64,000 nt of DNA from Rhabdornis inornatus (taxonomy: Eukaryota > Chordata > Aves > Passeriformes > Rhabdornithidae), in assembly GCA_013397075.1 (NCBI GenBank), contig VWZS01000308.1, positions 394,553 through 458,552 of the forward strand, given 5' to 3'. Positions 11,720-24,621 of this stretch are shown here, piece after piece. The notes under the pieces were generated by a model. That model had not been told where the DNA came from, made no database searches, and saw only the letters and a program-made list of their open reading frames with translations. The position numbers and the translations under genes were made by a program. Position 1 is the first letter of the stretch, and every line of letters begins with the position of its first letter.

Positions 11720-14040
11720 GGTTTTTTTAATCTATTCCTGGTTACAGCATTACCCCTTCAAAGGCTGCTGGGATTATCCATCTTTCAATTTAAGTGTGTC
11801 AGAATTCAAGGCCTACATTTGGTGCAACCGGGGCGTTCTATTTAATTAAAAGCATTGCTGCCGTGATCCCTGGCACTGTGAATTATTCCTTGTCCCTGGG
11901 ATGAAGGGAAGCACACTAATTGTAAGCTGATTTAGTGGTTGTTTTCAGGCAACTGGATGGCACTGCTATTTACACTAAATGCGGTCAAGTATCCTCTTAA
12001 TACAGGCATGGATTACACACATTAAGCACAAGACAACATAATCTGAAAGCACACTAAAATGTAACAGAAATCCTGACAAAATCTAAACCAGCTGTTGTGC
12101 AGCTACAAATTACTTCTGCAACCCCTCCTAAGAGTTTTAGTGAAATAAATGGAATGATAAAGAGCAAGGAAAAAAAAACAACAAAACCACCCAGCAATAC
12201 AAACCCTTAGAATAATGACAGAGTGAAAAATTAACATATTTTAAACTGTGTCAGAAAGAATTTTCTGTGTGAGTATTTCTTGCTGAAGAGAAAGTATTTT
12301 TACAAAGGTTAATATGAGTGTAAATGCACACATTGTTTGCTGTAACCCAAAACCTTAAAAGTTTTTTCTGCTTGGCTCCCCAAATTCTGTCATGAAACCA
12401 AATCATTCAAATTTCAGACACAGGGTGCAAATATTTTCCTAGAGATTTTTTTTTTTAAATTTTCTCTTATTGCCTCTGAGATGTTGATGGGTGTAATCAC
12501 TCACACTTGTTCTGATTTTCCATTTCTGTTGCTGATTGTAAGAAAGTCTGACATCAGATGTGTAGACAAATTTAATTACCTCTGGCAGGTAGAGGAATTT
12601 TAGGATTTAGGAAATGTGGCCTTAATTCTAGTATGTTTTAACTTCAGTTTTATCCATATTCTGAAAAAAAAAAATTCCAAGTATCCTATATTGAACAGTT
12701 TGAGACTTCAAAAAGTATATATAAAAAAATTGCTAAAAATGGTGTAATAGTCATGCCTAAAATTATGAATATTTATGATCTGATTTTGATTTCATTCCGA
12801 CTGAAATATTGCTAATGGAAGAGGGGTTTTGGCGGGGGGGGGGGGTTTACATAAAACATGCTATTTTTGTTATTTGGTATTTGTTTTTGTCTCTCCTGTA
12901 GATTTGGTGGTGTCAGCTAGTTCAAAATGCCTCTATGTGATGAACTGTGGGAGGGTTGTGCAATAAAAACCTTCTGTGACCAGACCTTCAACCAAGAAAG
13001 AAAGGTTCTATTCTACACTTGGCAGTGTTTTAATGAACTTAATAATAACTCTGTCTAGGTCCAAAGATTTACATCTTCAAAGATCAAGCTGTTGGGTGCA
13101 ATATGCATAATGAAGTTATTGTCAAGAAGGAGAAGCCAGGAAATTGGATCACCAGGGCCATCTTTTTTTGCAGTCAAGTAAGATATGGGGCTAAAATTTA
13201 AAAACCTCAAGCAACTTATAATGTAAAATGGTACACTCATGTTTTTACTAAGTAGAGGCAAAAAAAAGAAGGAAAAAACCTCACAGATAAGTTAGCTCTA
13301 AATTGTCTGTTTTTACTTAAATTAAAAAAAAATAAAAGATGGGAAATGAAGGTAAATGTTCTACTATTAATTTCCAATATTCCTATCAGTGTACTAATTA
13401 CATTTATCATTTTTTCCTTGCTTTTCTCTGGTTTTTGTGAGGTTTTGTTTTTCCTTATGAAAACAGTATGAAAGCATTTTTCCCCTTGCAGAAAGGAAAA
13501 AAATGGGTTTTGAGGTAACAGGACCTTATTACTGAGAACAAATTTACGTGAAGGGGTAGGTGTACTTAAGATAAAGGAGAAAAGGTGAAAACAAATGTTC
13601 TTGTTTTATATGAGACCTAAAACTAGCATGTTTCAAAGCCATTGTGGTGAGCCTATTGCCCTGTATCCCTCAGTCAGCACTTCCAGTCACTCCTGAGTTG
13701 ACAGAGGTTGAAAGCAACTTTTTTATTGATATGACCTGAAAAAAAAAAAATCTTAAATCATATTTGTATTAGACAACTTGATTTATTTTCTGAAGAATTT
13801 ATTGTAATTAGTAGATTTTATTTCCATTCTTAACTGTTTTTTAACTCTAAACGGAAAAGTGCTGAGTAGAGGATATATGCAATATTATACTTGGTTTAGA
13901 GAGAACTGTCACAGTCCTTCAATTCATTTAATTCTAGTAAAAGAATGGATTCTGGCCAGCAGGATAGAAAAAAAAAACAAAGAAATGTATTTGGCTTTTT
14001 TCCCCCAGAAATGCTGTTTTTTGATTTTATTAAAACCCTA
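11720..14040. other. AT-rich noncoding stretch
   Basis: No gene or classifiable transposon. Features are limited to simple runs: A-rich 12170-12190, a 12-base G run at 12834-12845 following ggc, and several T or A runs of 8-11 bases. Minus-strand frame 13055-13261 and plus-strand frame 13859-14041 are short and unrecognised. The G run is unusual in this base composition and may be error-prone in sequencing. Confidence 0.55.
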
Positions 14041-14041
14041 A

Positions 14042-14085
14042 AATCACAGAATCATTAAGGTTGGAAAAGATCATCAAGACCAGTC
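14042..14085 (-). mobile_element. CR1 LINE, extreme 3' end stub
   Basis: The plus strand reads tcacagaatcattaagg, then a ttggaaaaga and tcatcaagacca string. This is the reverse complement of the terminal part of bird CR1 elements, which end in the attctatgattct-type tail. Only about 44 bases remain, so this is a severely 5'-truncated or later-trimmed copy in minus orientation. CR1 moves by target-primed reverse transcription and 5' truncation is the rule. This copy is inactive. Confidence 0.75.
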
Positions 14086-14184
14086 ATAAAACTCCTACAT
14101 ATTTTCTCAGAAGGGTTGTTCAGGTGGTGATTACTATCTTTATTAAAAAAGTAACTTATTAAGGCCTTGAGAATACATTAGAAG

Positions 14185-14241
14185 TAAAATAAAATAAAAC
14201 AAAACAAAATAAAACAAAGCAAAACAAAATAAAATAAAATG
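14185..14241. repeat. AAAAT/AAAAC pentanucleotide repeat
   Basis: About 57 bases of interrupted pentamer units of types aaaat, aaaac and aaagc. It starts 100 bases beyond the CR1 stub. It looks like a microsatellite that has gained T-to-C interruptions. Confidence 0.9.
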
Positions 14242-17200
14242 TGTCACATTAAGAGGACTTTTAAATATGTTGAGTCTAAAAAGACCTCCTGGATTTCAGA
14301 TATTTTTGCACTACCTCAGAGGCATCAATGTCTTTGTCCTTTTTGGTTTTTTTCGTAAAACAGAGCTTTCTCCTCTTCTTCCTCTGGCTTCAGGTGGGCA
14401 GCACCTGTTCCATTTTTAGGCCATTGATGTGCTTGTCCAAGCTTTAGATGTTTTAAACAGTTTTAAAAAAATAACAAATCAATCCAAAAAACAATAGTCA
14501 TGGCATGGACTGTAGGATTTAGAGAATTCCACAGTCCTAACCTTATAATGGAAAATATTTTATCTTTTTTTACTCTTGTCTAGGAATTCTGGAAATTATT
14601 TTATTTAGCCTATTAAATATAAGAATGTCTCCTCCATGTAGAGTGGTCTTTTCAATGAGTCAGCTATTATTAATCCTACTAATTAAATACTTTAATCTCT
14701 TTACACAAAACTGAACTTTACTAAGGAAAACTGTTTGTTACATCACCATGCAGCACAGCATTTATGCAAAAACTTACTTGACATTTGATATTCTAGATTT
14801 AAAAAAAAGTCTGTTTCCTTTCTATTAGATTGCTTTCAAAAGTATTTGCGAACAAAGTGTCAGGATATCATGAAGTTAATGAAATGAAGAGTTGATGGAA
14901 TGCTTACCATTTCTGATGATGAAATTTTTACCATTTTATTCTTACCCATACATAACTCAGGTGTAGCTCCAGGACAGTGGGACAGTGGCATGTCACCAGC
15001 ACAGAGTGGCACTGGTGGTGCCTTGAGCCACGAGAAAGGGCTCTCACTAGGGAGTGGGTGATGTAGCACCTAGTCAAGGAGACATTAGCATGGTTTTATT
15101 TAAGAACAAATGAGAAAAAAAAAAATTCTGCCTCGAGTGTTCTGCACAATAAATGGTAACTGTATGGAAATACACAACATGGCCGAGATCCCGTGGAGAT
15201 TAGGGGTATATAACTTCTTGTATGGGCCAGCTGTAGTATTAGATTAGTATTAGATACCTCAGTAGGATGTGCTGTGTACAGCATTTCTGGTGTTCCCTGT
15301 CAAGAGCTCTGGAGGTGTAGGTATTTTCCTGTCCCCTGCTTTCTGAGATGCAAAAGATGAAATCTTATTATCCTGCTCTCAAAGCCTCAGGGAGAGATTC
15401 CATTTTGAAAGAACCAACTCCTTCTAGTAACTCAATTTCCAACAAGATCCGTACAAAAGATAAATTGTCAGATAATCAGAGATGCTTCTTTTGTGGAATT
15501 CCACAAGAATGGTGGGCAAATAACCCACTGGAAGATAAAACACCTATTACCAGCACAAAGTGTAAGTCCCTCTAAGCAAGGTTTTGCCTGTGTGAATGAC
15601 CGATACCATCTGGAAGCAGAAGATTGACAGGCTGGAAGGCAGTAAAAGATAATAACAGGGCACCTGAGAATCACTGAGGGAATTTATCACTGTCACAGTG
15701 TGTGCTAAGTAGCACACAGCAAGAGTTTGCTGCTTTTTTTTCCCCTCATACGATTTAAGCCTCTGAACTGGTTTCACATGCAGCTGAAGCAAGGGAGCAC
15801 AATGGGTATTTTCCTCATAATGCTGCCCCACTGATTTCAAATACTTCTCATTAGTGCAGTTTCATTTTACATAGCTCGACAAATACTGTTCACAAAAATG
15901 CCTATAATTACTATTGTCTAAGCCACATAAAGTAAAGATTATCATTTAAAATTTACAGGCTCTTTGCAGTCAAGCTTAATTCTGATGCATTCCTGCTCTC
16001 AGCAGCATATTTTATTTCTAGTTGCTATTCATTTTCTCTAAAGTAACTGCATTATTCGTATTTCCTGTGTGCTAACATACATTAAAATTTACGTAAAGGA
16101 GGCAACAGAAGGAAGAAGCATGGTCACCCTCTCTTTATGTAAAATATACAAAATATGAAGCTCTGCAGGTGAAATCCACCCATATGCAAAAAAAACCCCA
16201 ACAAACCTGATTCATGATCTGTGTGTTCATTTAATCCCACCTCAGCTCTCAAAATAGAGTGTGGTGGGAGTTGTGATACATGAAGTGGCAGATTGGAGCT
16301 ATGGCTGTGAACAAATTGTGAACTCCATGCTGCCTGGTGAATCCTGTTTTATTTCAGGTTGTTTCTTCTGAATCCTCATCTCAAGTTTAAGTATCGCCTC
16401 TATAACAGATTATAATATATTTTGTTGATTAAATTATATTCTATTTAGTAAAAGGACTTGATACTTAGTGAAAAATATGTTGGAGAATGCAAGATAAAGT
16501 ACTGAAGAGTCATAAATATTAAGACACTCCCCCTGTGGGCTATTTCTTTTGTATTATTAGGTTCATTGATGTGAAGATCTAGAGAAAAAAACTCAATAAA
16601 TATGCATTTCAGCCAAAATATGGAAACCAGCTGTCTTAAAGGAAACCTAATTTTCAAGGAAGGATATGCTTCCAATTTTACTTTTTTTAATTATTATTTT
16701 TCCCCCAGTGACAGTGACTGTTTACCCTGGTCACTGTAAACCTTACAGCTGGGGCAATAAAAGGCTCTTGAGAAAAGATTGTGCTATTCAAACCCTTCCC
16801 TGATTCCTCTTCTGAAGGTATGTGCCTCTAGTGCATTTTAACTAAGAAGGGGTTTTTGGGTTAGTTAGTGACTCTTTGCTTGGAAAGTTTGGGGCTGCCA
16901 TGAGCATTCCTGGTATCCATGAGGCTTGCAGGGTGCTTGAGGCTTGCAAGGGATGTACATCTCCTGTCCTTCACCACCATCTTCAGTGTGTTTTCTGTCT
17001 TCCTTCTGCCCTAATCTACCACCCTGTGTCTCTTCCCATTATTTGTTCATAGCCCTTTTTCCTGGAGGCCTTTTTGTGAGCTCACCATAGACAGATATTT
17101 AATACAATTTAGCTGTTTTACTTCAGTCTGTTATAGCTGAGCAGGTTTTAAAGCAGAAGTTTTATAATTGCCCTTATTTGAAGCAGCAGAAGTCATTCCT

Positions 17201-18515
17201 CACTCTGAAAACCCCTCAGCCTGGTTGTGTAGTCCAAATTGCCTTTGTAACCTTAAATCTGTGACACACCTAATTGAAATTTGAAATCAACCTTCTTGTT
17301 ACTATCTGTGGTGCGCTGATTTCAGTCTCATCTTCAGAATGAGCTGCCTGCATTGCTTTAATTTAATCTGTTCCATCTCACCCCTCACCTTGAAAAACCC
17401 CCAACTGCTAGAAAGTTTCAGTCTGAAGGTTTGTCCAACTAGCTAAAATAAATGCAAGGGCATCTAAAAGACAGCCAGAAGAAGTGCCTATGTGCTGGAT
17501 TTTCACGGTATGGTAGCATTGGCTGTATTTTGTGATTCATTTCCTTGTCCTAAATAAATTAATTCCAACCATAGTCTCTTGAAGTCCCTTACCAAGCAAG
17601 ATCCCATACTGTTAAAGTCTTTTGGTCAGTTCTGTGTTATATATACAGAGCCTGATATTTCTTGTTATTTGAAGATTTATGGGATAATTAGATCAGTTTT
17701 CTTCTTGACCTTGCCTGCCTTGTGGAGCTGCTTTTCAAGTTTGGAAGCAAAGGCCTTAACTAGACAAGAGAAAAGTGGGTATTACTACTTTCCTGTGAGC
17801 TCCATATGGTTTTCAATTAAGGGGAATATATAGGTAATGGCTGCCAATTGTATCAATTTGTGCAGAATTCCTGAGATATGACAGTAGAACACAAGGCATC
17901 CCCTACAATGAAATGTAAGAGACAAAATGGGAGAGATGAAAATGAAGGGAGACAGAATGTCCGGAAAACACTTAAAGCACCACCCTGGCCACAAAGGAAT
18001 AGAGTTCAGAAACCCAAACTGCTCTGAGTGGAGAGCACAGGCACTGGGACAGAATTGTATTAGAAACAAGGGCATTCCTAAAATCCTCCTTTAACTAAAA
18101 ATCAAGTTATCCTGATCATGGCTTTGATTATTTTAATTTTAATTTGCTCCAAGGAAGAAAAAGAACCATTCTAAATGCTATTTTAAATCATCTTTCATCT
18201 CTGCATCCAGATCTCTTAGCCATCCAATATATTGTTTAGAGAAATTTATTTTTTAAATCTTTACTTTTTAAATCTTTAATTATTATGAAATGAAGAAAAA
18301 TTTAACTCTATATCCCCTGGCCTTGTAGGCAGAATCACTACATCTGATCAGAGGGGAATTTAGCAGCCTTCTCTTAAAATGTTAGGATGATATTCATTTT
18401 CTTTGTCACCCCCACCAACAGGATGCAGAGAAAAGTGGCACAACATTTATAATCAGCAAGTGCCTGTGATCCATAAGCAGCTTCCAAAGCATCTGTGACA
18501 CATCGGGCAGCATAT
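14242..18515. other. AT-rich noncoding stretch
   Basis: No gene or known repeat is supported over 4.3 kb. A small inverted repeat at 15699-15718 (tgtgtgct, 4-base loop, agcacaca) could form a short hairpin. Open frames at 14860-15069, 15096-15284 and 15468-15840 (minus) and 15348-15575 and 17579-17833 (plus) are short, overlap one another or lack recognisable domains. The sequence reads as intergenic or intronic. Confidence 0.55.
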
Positions 18516-19139
18516 TCATCTCTGTAGGAGGTCTGGATCTCTCCCTGACTGTCTCATCTTAGAGTTAAGCCAGGTCCCCGAAGTTCTGGAAGGATAGTTG
18601 GTTGTTTGTGGCACCATCAGGGTGAGCACAGTGGCAGAAGAAAGCTGACAGCCTGTCTCAGACTCTGGGGAATGAGAGATCCCTGGAGAACACGGCACTA
18701 AAACGAGGGATCCCTTGCTGTTAGGTGCCATGGAGGCCAGGAACGTAGCTTGAGATACCTTGGTGTCCTTGAGATAAGTTCATGGAGCAAAAGCTCACAA
18801 AAAGCTGTTTGAAAGAGTTGCTTGGACACAATCCCCATCTTAGGAACTCCTAGAGAGGGATGCAGAAGTGGAAAATTGGCACCAGCCAACGGTGCCTTAG
18901 GGAAGCTGAGAGGAGCAGCAGTGTGCTCTGTCCCTGTGTCACACGGGGCACTGCCCAGGACACCTGTGCCAGCACTGGCCATGTCACTTGATGGTGGAGC
19001 CAGATCTCCCTCCCCACATGGAGGCTTCTGGCCATGCAGGTCTGCTCTGAAGGTGGAAATAAAGCTGCTTGTTTCTTTCTGTCTCCCTGTTGATCCTGTG
19101 CCTGCTGCAAATAAAGTGGATTTACATTCTTTAGTGTAA
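18516..19139 (+). mobile_element. Unclassified GC-richer segment, possible decayed LTR
   Basis: About 620 bp stand out as GC-richer than both flanks. Near the right end two AATAAA polyadenylation signals lie about 50 bases apart (around 19060 and 19110), separated by a pyrimidine-rich stretch, and the segment ends near a tgtaaca. Block boundaries plus paired polyadenylation signals resemble the R-U5 end of an old retroviral LTR on the plus strand, but I cannot match a family. Alternatives are another transposon or a terminal exon of an unknown transcript. Open frames on both strands (18516-19139) overlap and have no domains. Confidence 0.25.
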
Positions 19140-21390
19140 CATGGTTTAAAATATTCTTCTTACTTACTCGCTTAAATTACAGATTTTTACCCATTTCTGT
19201 GCTTTGGTGTCAGCCCTGCTTGGCTTGAAGAATGTAAATGAGCAAAAAGTGGCTGTCAAGGTCATCAGTGTTATCTTCAGGAAAAGAAAGATCTTGGTGT
19301 TTTAAAATCCTTTCTTTGCTCCCAAACATTATTTGTCCCAAGGAGAGATGTGCTTGATTTATATGTTACAGTTATCTTATTTCTCTCAGTCATGTTGATG
19401 GTTGTATACATAAAAAAAAAAGTCTATTTATATGTTTATATGAAAGCCATCCTCTTGTTTGTGTGCACAGTAAATACTTTGTTAAGGGTAGTTTGAGTTT
19501 ACTGGGAAACAGTTAAGGAGGTAGGTGCTAGTACTCTTCAATGGAAAAACAGGTATGTGGGTAATAACTGTGCAGTATGAGGAGACTTACATAGCCTTGA
19601 AGACCATAAATTAATGAAAAATGTGAGTAAAACTCCCTGCAAACATTATTAGAAAAAGTTATCCAGCTAGCTCTATAACCTACCAAATAAAAAATGAAAT
19701 TATAAAGGTAGGGTGATTATGGTAATTTATCACTTCAGCTATCATTTAAATATGAAACTAGCATAACTCCTAAGATTTACAGGTCAAGGGTTTCCTCCTG
19801 CATATTTCAGGAAGGACTGCCTCCAATTTTTTGGTGAAATATTTCCATTTATTTCACTAATCAATAATCCCTCACTAATGCAAATGTAGAGGATGCAATC
19901 TATTGGTAGGCTGATACTGTCACGTTTTAGAGTATTGGATACACTGCAACATGTAATCTAACAAGCCATATTCTGCTCGAGTTCAAGAAATGTACATAAT
20001 TCACTACACCAGGCTATGGCTTGAAGTGCATACAAAGGGTATACCCTAGAAATTCAATGTGATGGCTTTTAATGTTAGGCTTACTAATTTTGAATGACTT
20101 AGTAATGATTTAAAAAATGAACAGCTACCTGAAACTCACACAAGAATAATCTATATGACTTCTTGTCATGATAAATTTTCTCTCTGCTGATAAATCATTT
20201 GTCCCCTGCTATAATTCATTTCAGTCCACAATCTGCTTTTGTTTATTAGTCAGAAGTCAAATAAACTTGTAGTACCAAAATGTATTTCTCCCTAGATGGC
20301 ATATAAATCTTGGTTTTTCTTCACAGCAACAAAGGGGCAAGTTGAGAGTAATTCCAGTTGTGACACATGTAAAACTGACGTAAATGTGAGAAGAATTAAA
20401 TCTGTAATGCATTTCTGAGACAATGGAGAGCTATGGATACAGGAATAATAATCACACATTCATGACACATTGTAATTATTGATTGAAACAGATTATGAGG
20501 AGTCACAACTGCTTTACTCTGTGCTTGGCTCTTTCACCAAGTCATTTCTGTGGACTTGGGCAAGATGTTTGTCTCTTTCTGTTTAGCCAGGTGTAATATC
20601 TTCCACCTGCTGCAGGGGAGCTTCTGGGAGGTTTGGATGTAATATTGAGGGGGGTCTGACAGGTGAGGACATCACCCTCTGTGCCCTGACATGAGGGCAG
20701 CCACATAACCCCAGCCCTCTGCCACAAGATGTGGGGGGGTATGCCTAAGACATATTCTGTCCTATTCTGTGCCTCAGACAGAAACCTCTAAATCCTTAAC
20801 AGATTTCCAACATGCTGTTCTCGTGTTCCATGGGGATAGCTGTACACAAGCACATATATAACATCACAGAGCAGCACAACACTCTGACTCAACCCAGGGT
20901 GATCTACAGCACGTGGCGTGTCTTCAGAGGGCCCAAGGAAATGGTGCAGTCTGTTTTGCTAGTTTTCATTTTATGTAATGAATTCCATTTGTAGCTGGGG
21001 CTACGGTGTCGGCTTCCCCAAGATTCATTAGCTGGAGTAGAACTGCTTTGTTAGGCAAGTATTTACAAGCCTGCAGCTGCAGTGTGGCGGGCTCTGTTTG
21101 CATTCTTGAAAACAGTGTCATGAAGCCAAGGAAGCCTACGTAAATTATTAAGCTAATGCATTCTTGTAGATAAAAAATAAATTGAATTGTTCCTTCCACT
21201 GAATTAAAAAATCTTTCATAGAGAGAATGCTATGAAGAAATGCCTGCTGCTAAGAAAACATAAAACTTAGCCAAAACAAGGTGGTAAATGCAATCTTAAT
21301 CACTCTGCTTATTGCAGCTCAGATTAGAAAAGAGACTTTGCAGAGGAGACCAAGAGAAATACTACTCTTACTGGCCCTGCTGCTGGTAAA
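19140..21390. other. AT-rich noncoding stretch
   Basis: No gene or known repeat. A GC-richer patch around 20570-20750 carries short G runs and overlaps an unrecognised minus-strand frame (20542-20727). Nothing else departs from background. Confidence 0.5.
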
Positions 21391-21703
21391 ATCATACAAA
21401 CATAGAATTGATAAGGTTGGAAAAGACCTTTAAGATCATTAAGTCAAATTAATCATCCTTGATCAATTATCAACCTTGCACAGCCACTATGTTCACCATT
21501 AAACTATGTCCTTAAGTGCCATACCCACAAGTTTTTTGAACACTTCCAGGAACGGTGACTCTAGACACCACTAGGCAGCCTTTTCCCGTATTTTAAAACC
21601 CTTTCTGTGGAAAAAAAAATTCTAATGGCTAATCTAAACTTCCCCTGGTGCAACTTGATGCCATTTTCTCTTGTCCTGTCATTTGTTAACTGGAAGGACT
21701 CCT
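21391..21703 (-). mobile_element. CR1 LINE 3' fragment
   Basis: The plus strand carries, in order, catagaattgataaggttgg, a rendering of the (a)ccttyaagatcat string, aaactatgtccttaagtgcc, gttttttgaacacttccagg and gcaacttgatgccattttct. This is the reverse complement of a CR1 3' untranslated end, so the element is in minus orientation with its 3' terminus at the left. Roughly 310 bases of the 3' end are kept, with substitutions and small indels throughout. No reverse-transcriptase reading frame remains. The element abuts another CR1 fragment of opposite orientation on its right. Confidence 0.9.
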
Positions 21704-21752
21704 CACAGGCAAAGAGTGCTGATGGCAGATGCAACCACTTTGCTTCTAAATG

Positions 21753-21869
21753 GAGTGGTGGAGCCACCATCCCTGGCAGCGTTCAAAAAATGAGTAGACA
21801 TGGCACTTTGTGAGCTGGTTGGACTTGTTGTTCTTTTCCAACATCACTAATGATCTCATGGTTCTAAAA
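21753..21869 (+). mobile_element. CR1 LINE 3' fragment, opposite orientation
   Basis: The plus strand reads gagtggtggagccaccat, then ccctggcagcgttcaaaaaa, gtagacatggcacttt, ttggacttgttgttctttt and ending with tctcatggttct. This is the sense-strand end of the same general CR1 3' region, so this copy is in plus orientation. Its first part is complementary in meaning to the aacacttccaggaacggtgactc part of the neighbouring minus-strand copy. The two therefore form a diverged head-to-head inverted pair with 50 bases between. A middle portion of the consensus is missing before ttggacttg. Confidence 0.85.
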
Positions 21870-24540
21870 TGAGGCCATGAAATCATGAATCCTGAGATTC
21901 AGGAGACTACAAGCACAGCAAATACCCCCTTTCCAGCAGAGGTCTTCACCCCAGAGCTCTGATGAGTCATTATAGGGTTTGGCATGATTTTCTAAGAAAC
22001 ACATCCTGCTCATAATGGTTTCTAGATACAAGGATTGTTAGCACTCTTCAAAAGCACCAGAATAAAAGGAAAATTAATATACTCCTGCACACAAGGAATC
22101 TTTGCTTTTAAGGAAAACCCAGCATTTAAAAAAAAGAAAAAATTAAAAATTGGGCGCTGTAGGAGAAAACAGTAAATTTCCCAGGAACGCAGAATGAAAG
22201 GTCAATAGTCAGTCTTAGCATGCAGAGAGAGTTTTTTGCTGTGGGAATCCGACCTACCATGATCAGCATTTTCTTTCTCAGAAGAAATAATGGAGCAATG
22301 AGCAGGAGGAGCAGCAAAAGAGAAGACATTAAAAAATAGCATTGACAATGGTAATGCATGGAAGAAACATTTGTTTAATAAATACTAGTGATGTTTAAAA
22401 AGCAAAATAATATCATTTTTAAAATATAAATACAAAAAAGATTCCATAAGTATCAATCCTAGAGAGATAATAAAAAAGAAATATCAGAAATAAGTTGTCC
22501 GATAAAGTTAAAATTAGGCTAGGATTGTTCTGAGCAAACCAACACAAGTAACCAAAATTAAGCAGAAGCATAACGAAATAATTTGTGGATTAAGAGTCTA
22601 AATGCCAACTGGATATAACTTGAAGTTGCCCACCCAGGCACTGGCCTCTAGTGTTCAGTTACATTAAAGATTTATTTTTATTATTTCACATTCCATCTCT
22701 TGCCTGAAGCCATTTATTTTTATTTATATTAAGCAGAATCATGGGAGCTACAAGCCAAGGGCAGTTCATAGGTCACATTTTATATAGAGATGTTGATATG
22801 CACAAATACTTGAAAATCTTGTCTTTTCACCCCAATGCTAGAATACTTTCCCTCTACACTAATTTTTGTCTCCATTTATAGTCCATTTAAATAAAAGAGA
22901 CTTGTCAAAAATTTGAGACCTGAAATTCTGGATCACAACATTAGACCATATGCAAAATCCACAAGGTAAAAAGGTTTCAGACCTTTGAGATATATTCCAA
23001 ACAAATTCGACCTCAACATTATGAATTTACGGCTTATATTTTTGTTTCTTTCCCAGTTTAAAACTAAGTCCGATTGCATTCTATGTCAGATGTACTGTAA
23101 AATAAATCAGAAAAGCCATGTTAATAATCTTGTTCATTCTGAATAATTAAAACAATCTGAAAATACTAGTTTTCAACCTTAAGATTCAGTAGCAGGATGA
23201 ATGCTAGTATGAAATTTGATGGCTCAGTTTATGCATTTTGCCAATAGGTGGTGCTACTATTGTTACATTTAATACTATCTACAGCAACACGGACTGTCTG
23301 CTCTGACCAACATGAGAGCAGAACAGTTTGCCTTTTTCAGTAGTGTTTCTCAGAGTGAAATGATGTGTGGGTTTGTGATTACTTTAGTGGCAGCAAATAA
23401 GAACAGACATAACAGCTTGAGAAAACATGATCTTTTTCATTGTTAGCTATAAAGTTTTGAGAAGTAGTTATGTAGAAAAATAAAGAAAAAGAAATACATT
23501 TGCATAATTTTGCTTTTATATATCCCACCTGTGCTTCAATTGTGAATTTTTGTCATAGAGACAACTTTGTGTCAGTGAAGGCCTGATTCCACACAGATGA
23601 AAGGCAGTTGAGAAAAAGGAGAGCAAAATAAGTATAATTTGAGATTAATTTGTTTCATTTTTGCTTTGTTACTCAAAGATTGTGTATGGCACAAAGCTGC
23701 TAATTTTACATCACGTAATTTGACATTTGTCTCTACAATATTTGAAAAGCAGATACGTGGCTGAGCATTTGTAACACAGGAACAGACAAATGGTCAGCTC
23801 AGTGGCTTAATAAATAAAAGTTTCTTATTGAGGCTTATATTACTCAGCCTATTCACTGGGTATTTCTTCAAAATGCAAAATATAATGTGTACATGTGCTG
23901 CCACACGTGACTGGGGGCACTAAAAATCAAAAGGAGGTTTCAGATTGTAATGTTTGCACTCAAGCCTGCAGCTCCTCTGCACTGGTTTTCTGCTGCATGT
24001 CCCTCTAAATTTTTCGAAGTCTGGTGAAACATTCTCTAATGAAGTTTGGTGAAAAGAGGTGTGTCTTAGGCATAGGCATTTATTGTGTGAAGTGTGCTTT
24101 TCAAGCGTAGTGTGGCTCTGAGATTGTGCTCATAACATCACAAAAGAAGGATTGACAGCTCTTGACACCACAGACCTTTATTTATCTTCAAAATAGATAT
24201 AGTGCAAGGACCAGGCAGAATTATTTATTATCGCTTCTCAGAAATCTATTGTGTATTTATTTACTCCCTGTTGGAAAATCATTTCTTAACAGCCATCTGG
24301 AGAACTGCTGCTGGGATGGGAAGGGAATTTATTTTGAGTGTTCAATGAAACCATCAGGGAAACATCAGCTGTGGTGCAGACACCTCTCAGTCTGAGCTGT
24401 GCTTTTGGATTGAGACCTCAAACTCTGTTACTCACCGTGAGAGAAATCAAGCAGCTCTCAGAGGATAAAGGTTTTCTACCCAGACGAGGTTTTAAACAAT
24501 TGCATGACAGTGAAAAGTACCCTACTAATTCCAAGTAAAA
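21870..24540. other. AT-rich noncoding stretch
   Basis: No gene or transposon recognised. It contains the CTCF-like motif at 23241-23256. Frames at 24162-24395 and 24338-24538 (plus) and 22126-22359 (minus) are short and overlapping or unrecognised. Confidence 0.55.
23241..23256 (+). promoter_or_regulatory. CTCF-like motif, plus orientation
   Basis: ccaataggtggtgcta matches the CTCF core form CCACTAGGTGGCGCTA at 14 of 16 positions. The mismatches are A for C at position 4 and T for C at position 12. CTCF is the zinc-finger protein that anchors chromatin loops and insulates domains. The position-12 change affects a normally well-fixed base, so binding would be weaker than consensus. Confidence 0.35.
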
Positions 24541-24621
24541 AAGAAAAGGGGGAAAAAAATAAGGTGGGGGGGAAGAGGAAAAAAAGAAACAGGAGGGAAA
24601 AAAAAGAAAATAAAAAGAAAC
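24541..24621. repeat. Homopurine (A/G) tract
   Basis: About 80 bases are almost entirely A and G on the plus strand, with only isolated T and C interruptions, including a 7-G run near 24566 and several A7-A8 runs. Long polypurine tracts can form triplex (H-DNA) structures and often stall polymerases. It is probably a degenerate simple repeat. Confidence 0.85.

Noticed and set aside
15699..15718. Hairpin as microRNA or terminator
   Set aside because: The 8-bp stem is too short for a microRNA precursor, and hairpin terminators are not expected in a vertebrate genome.
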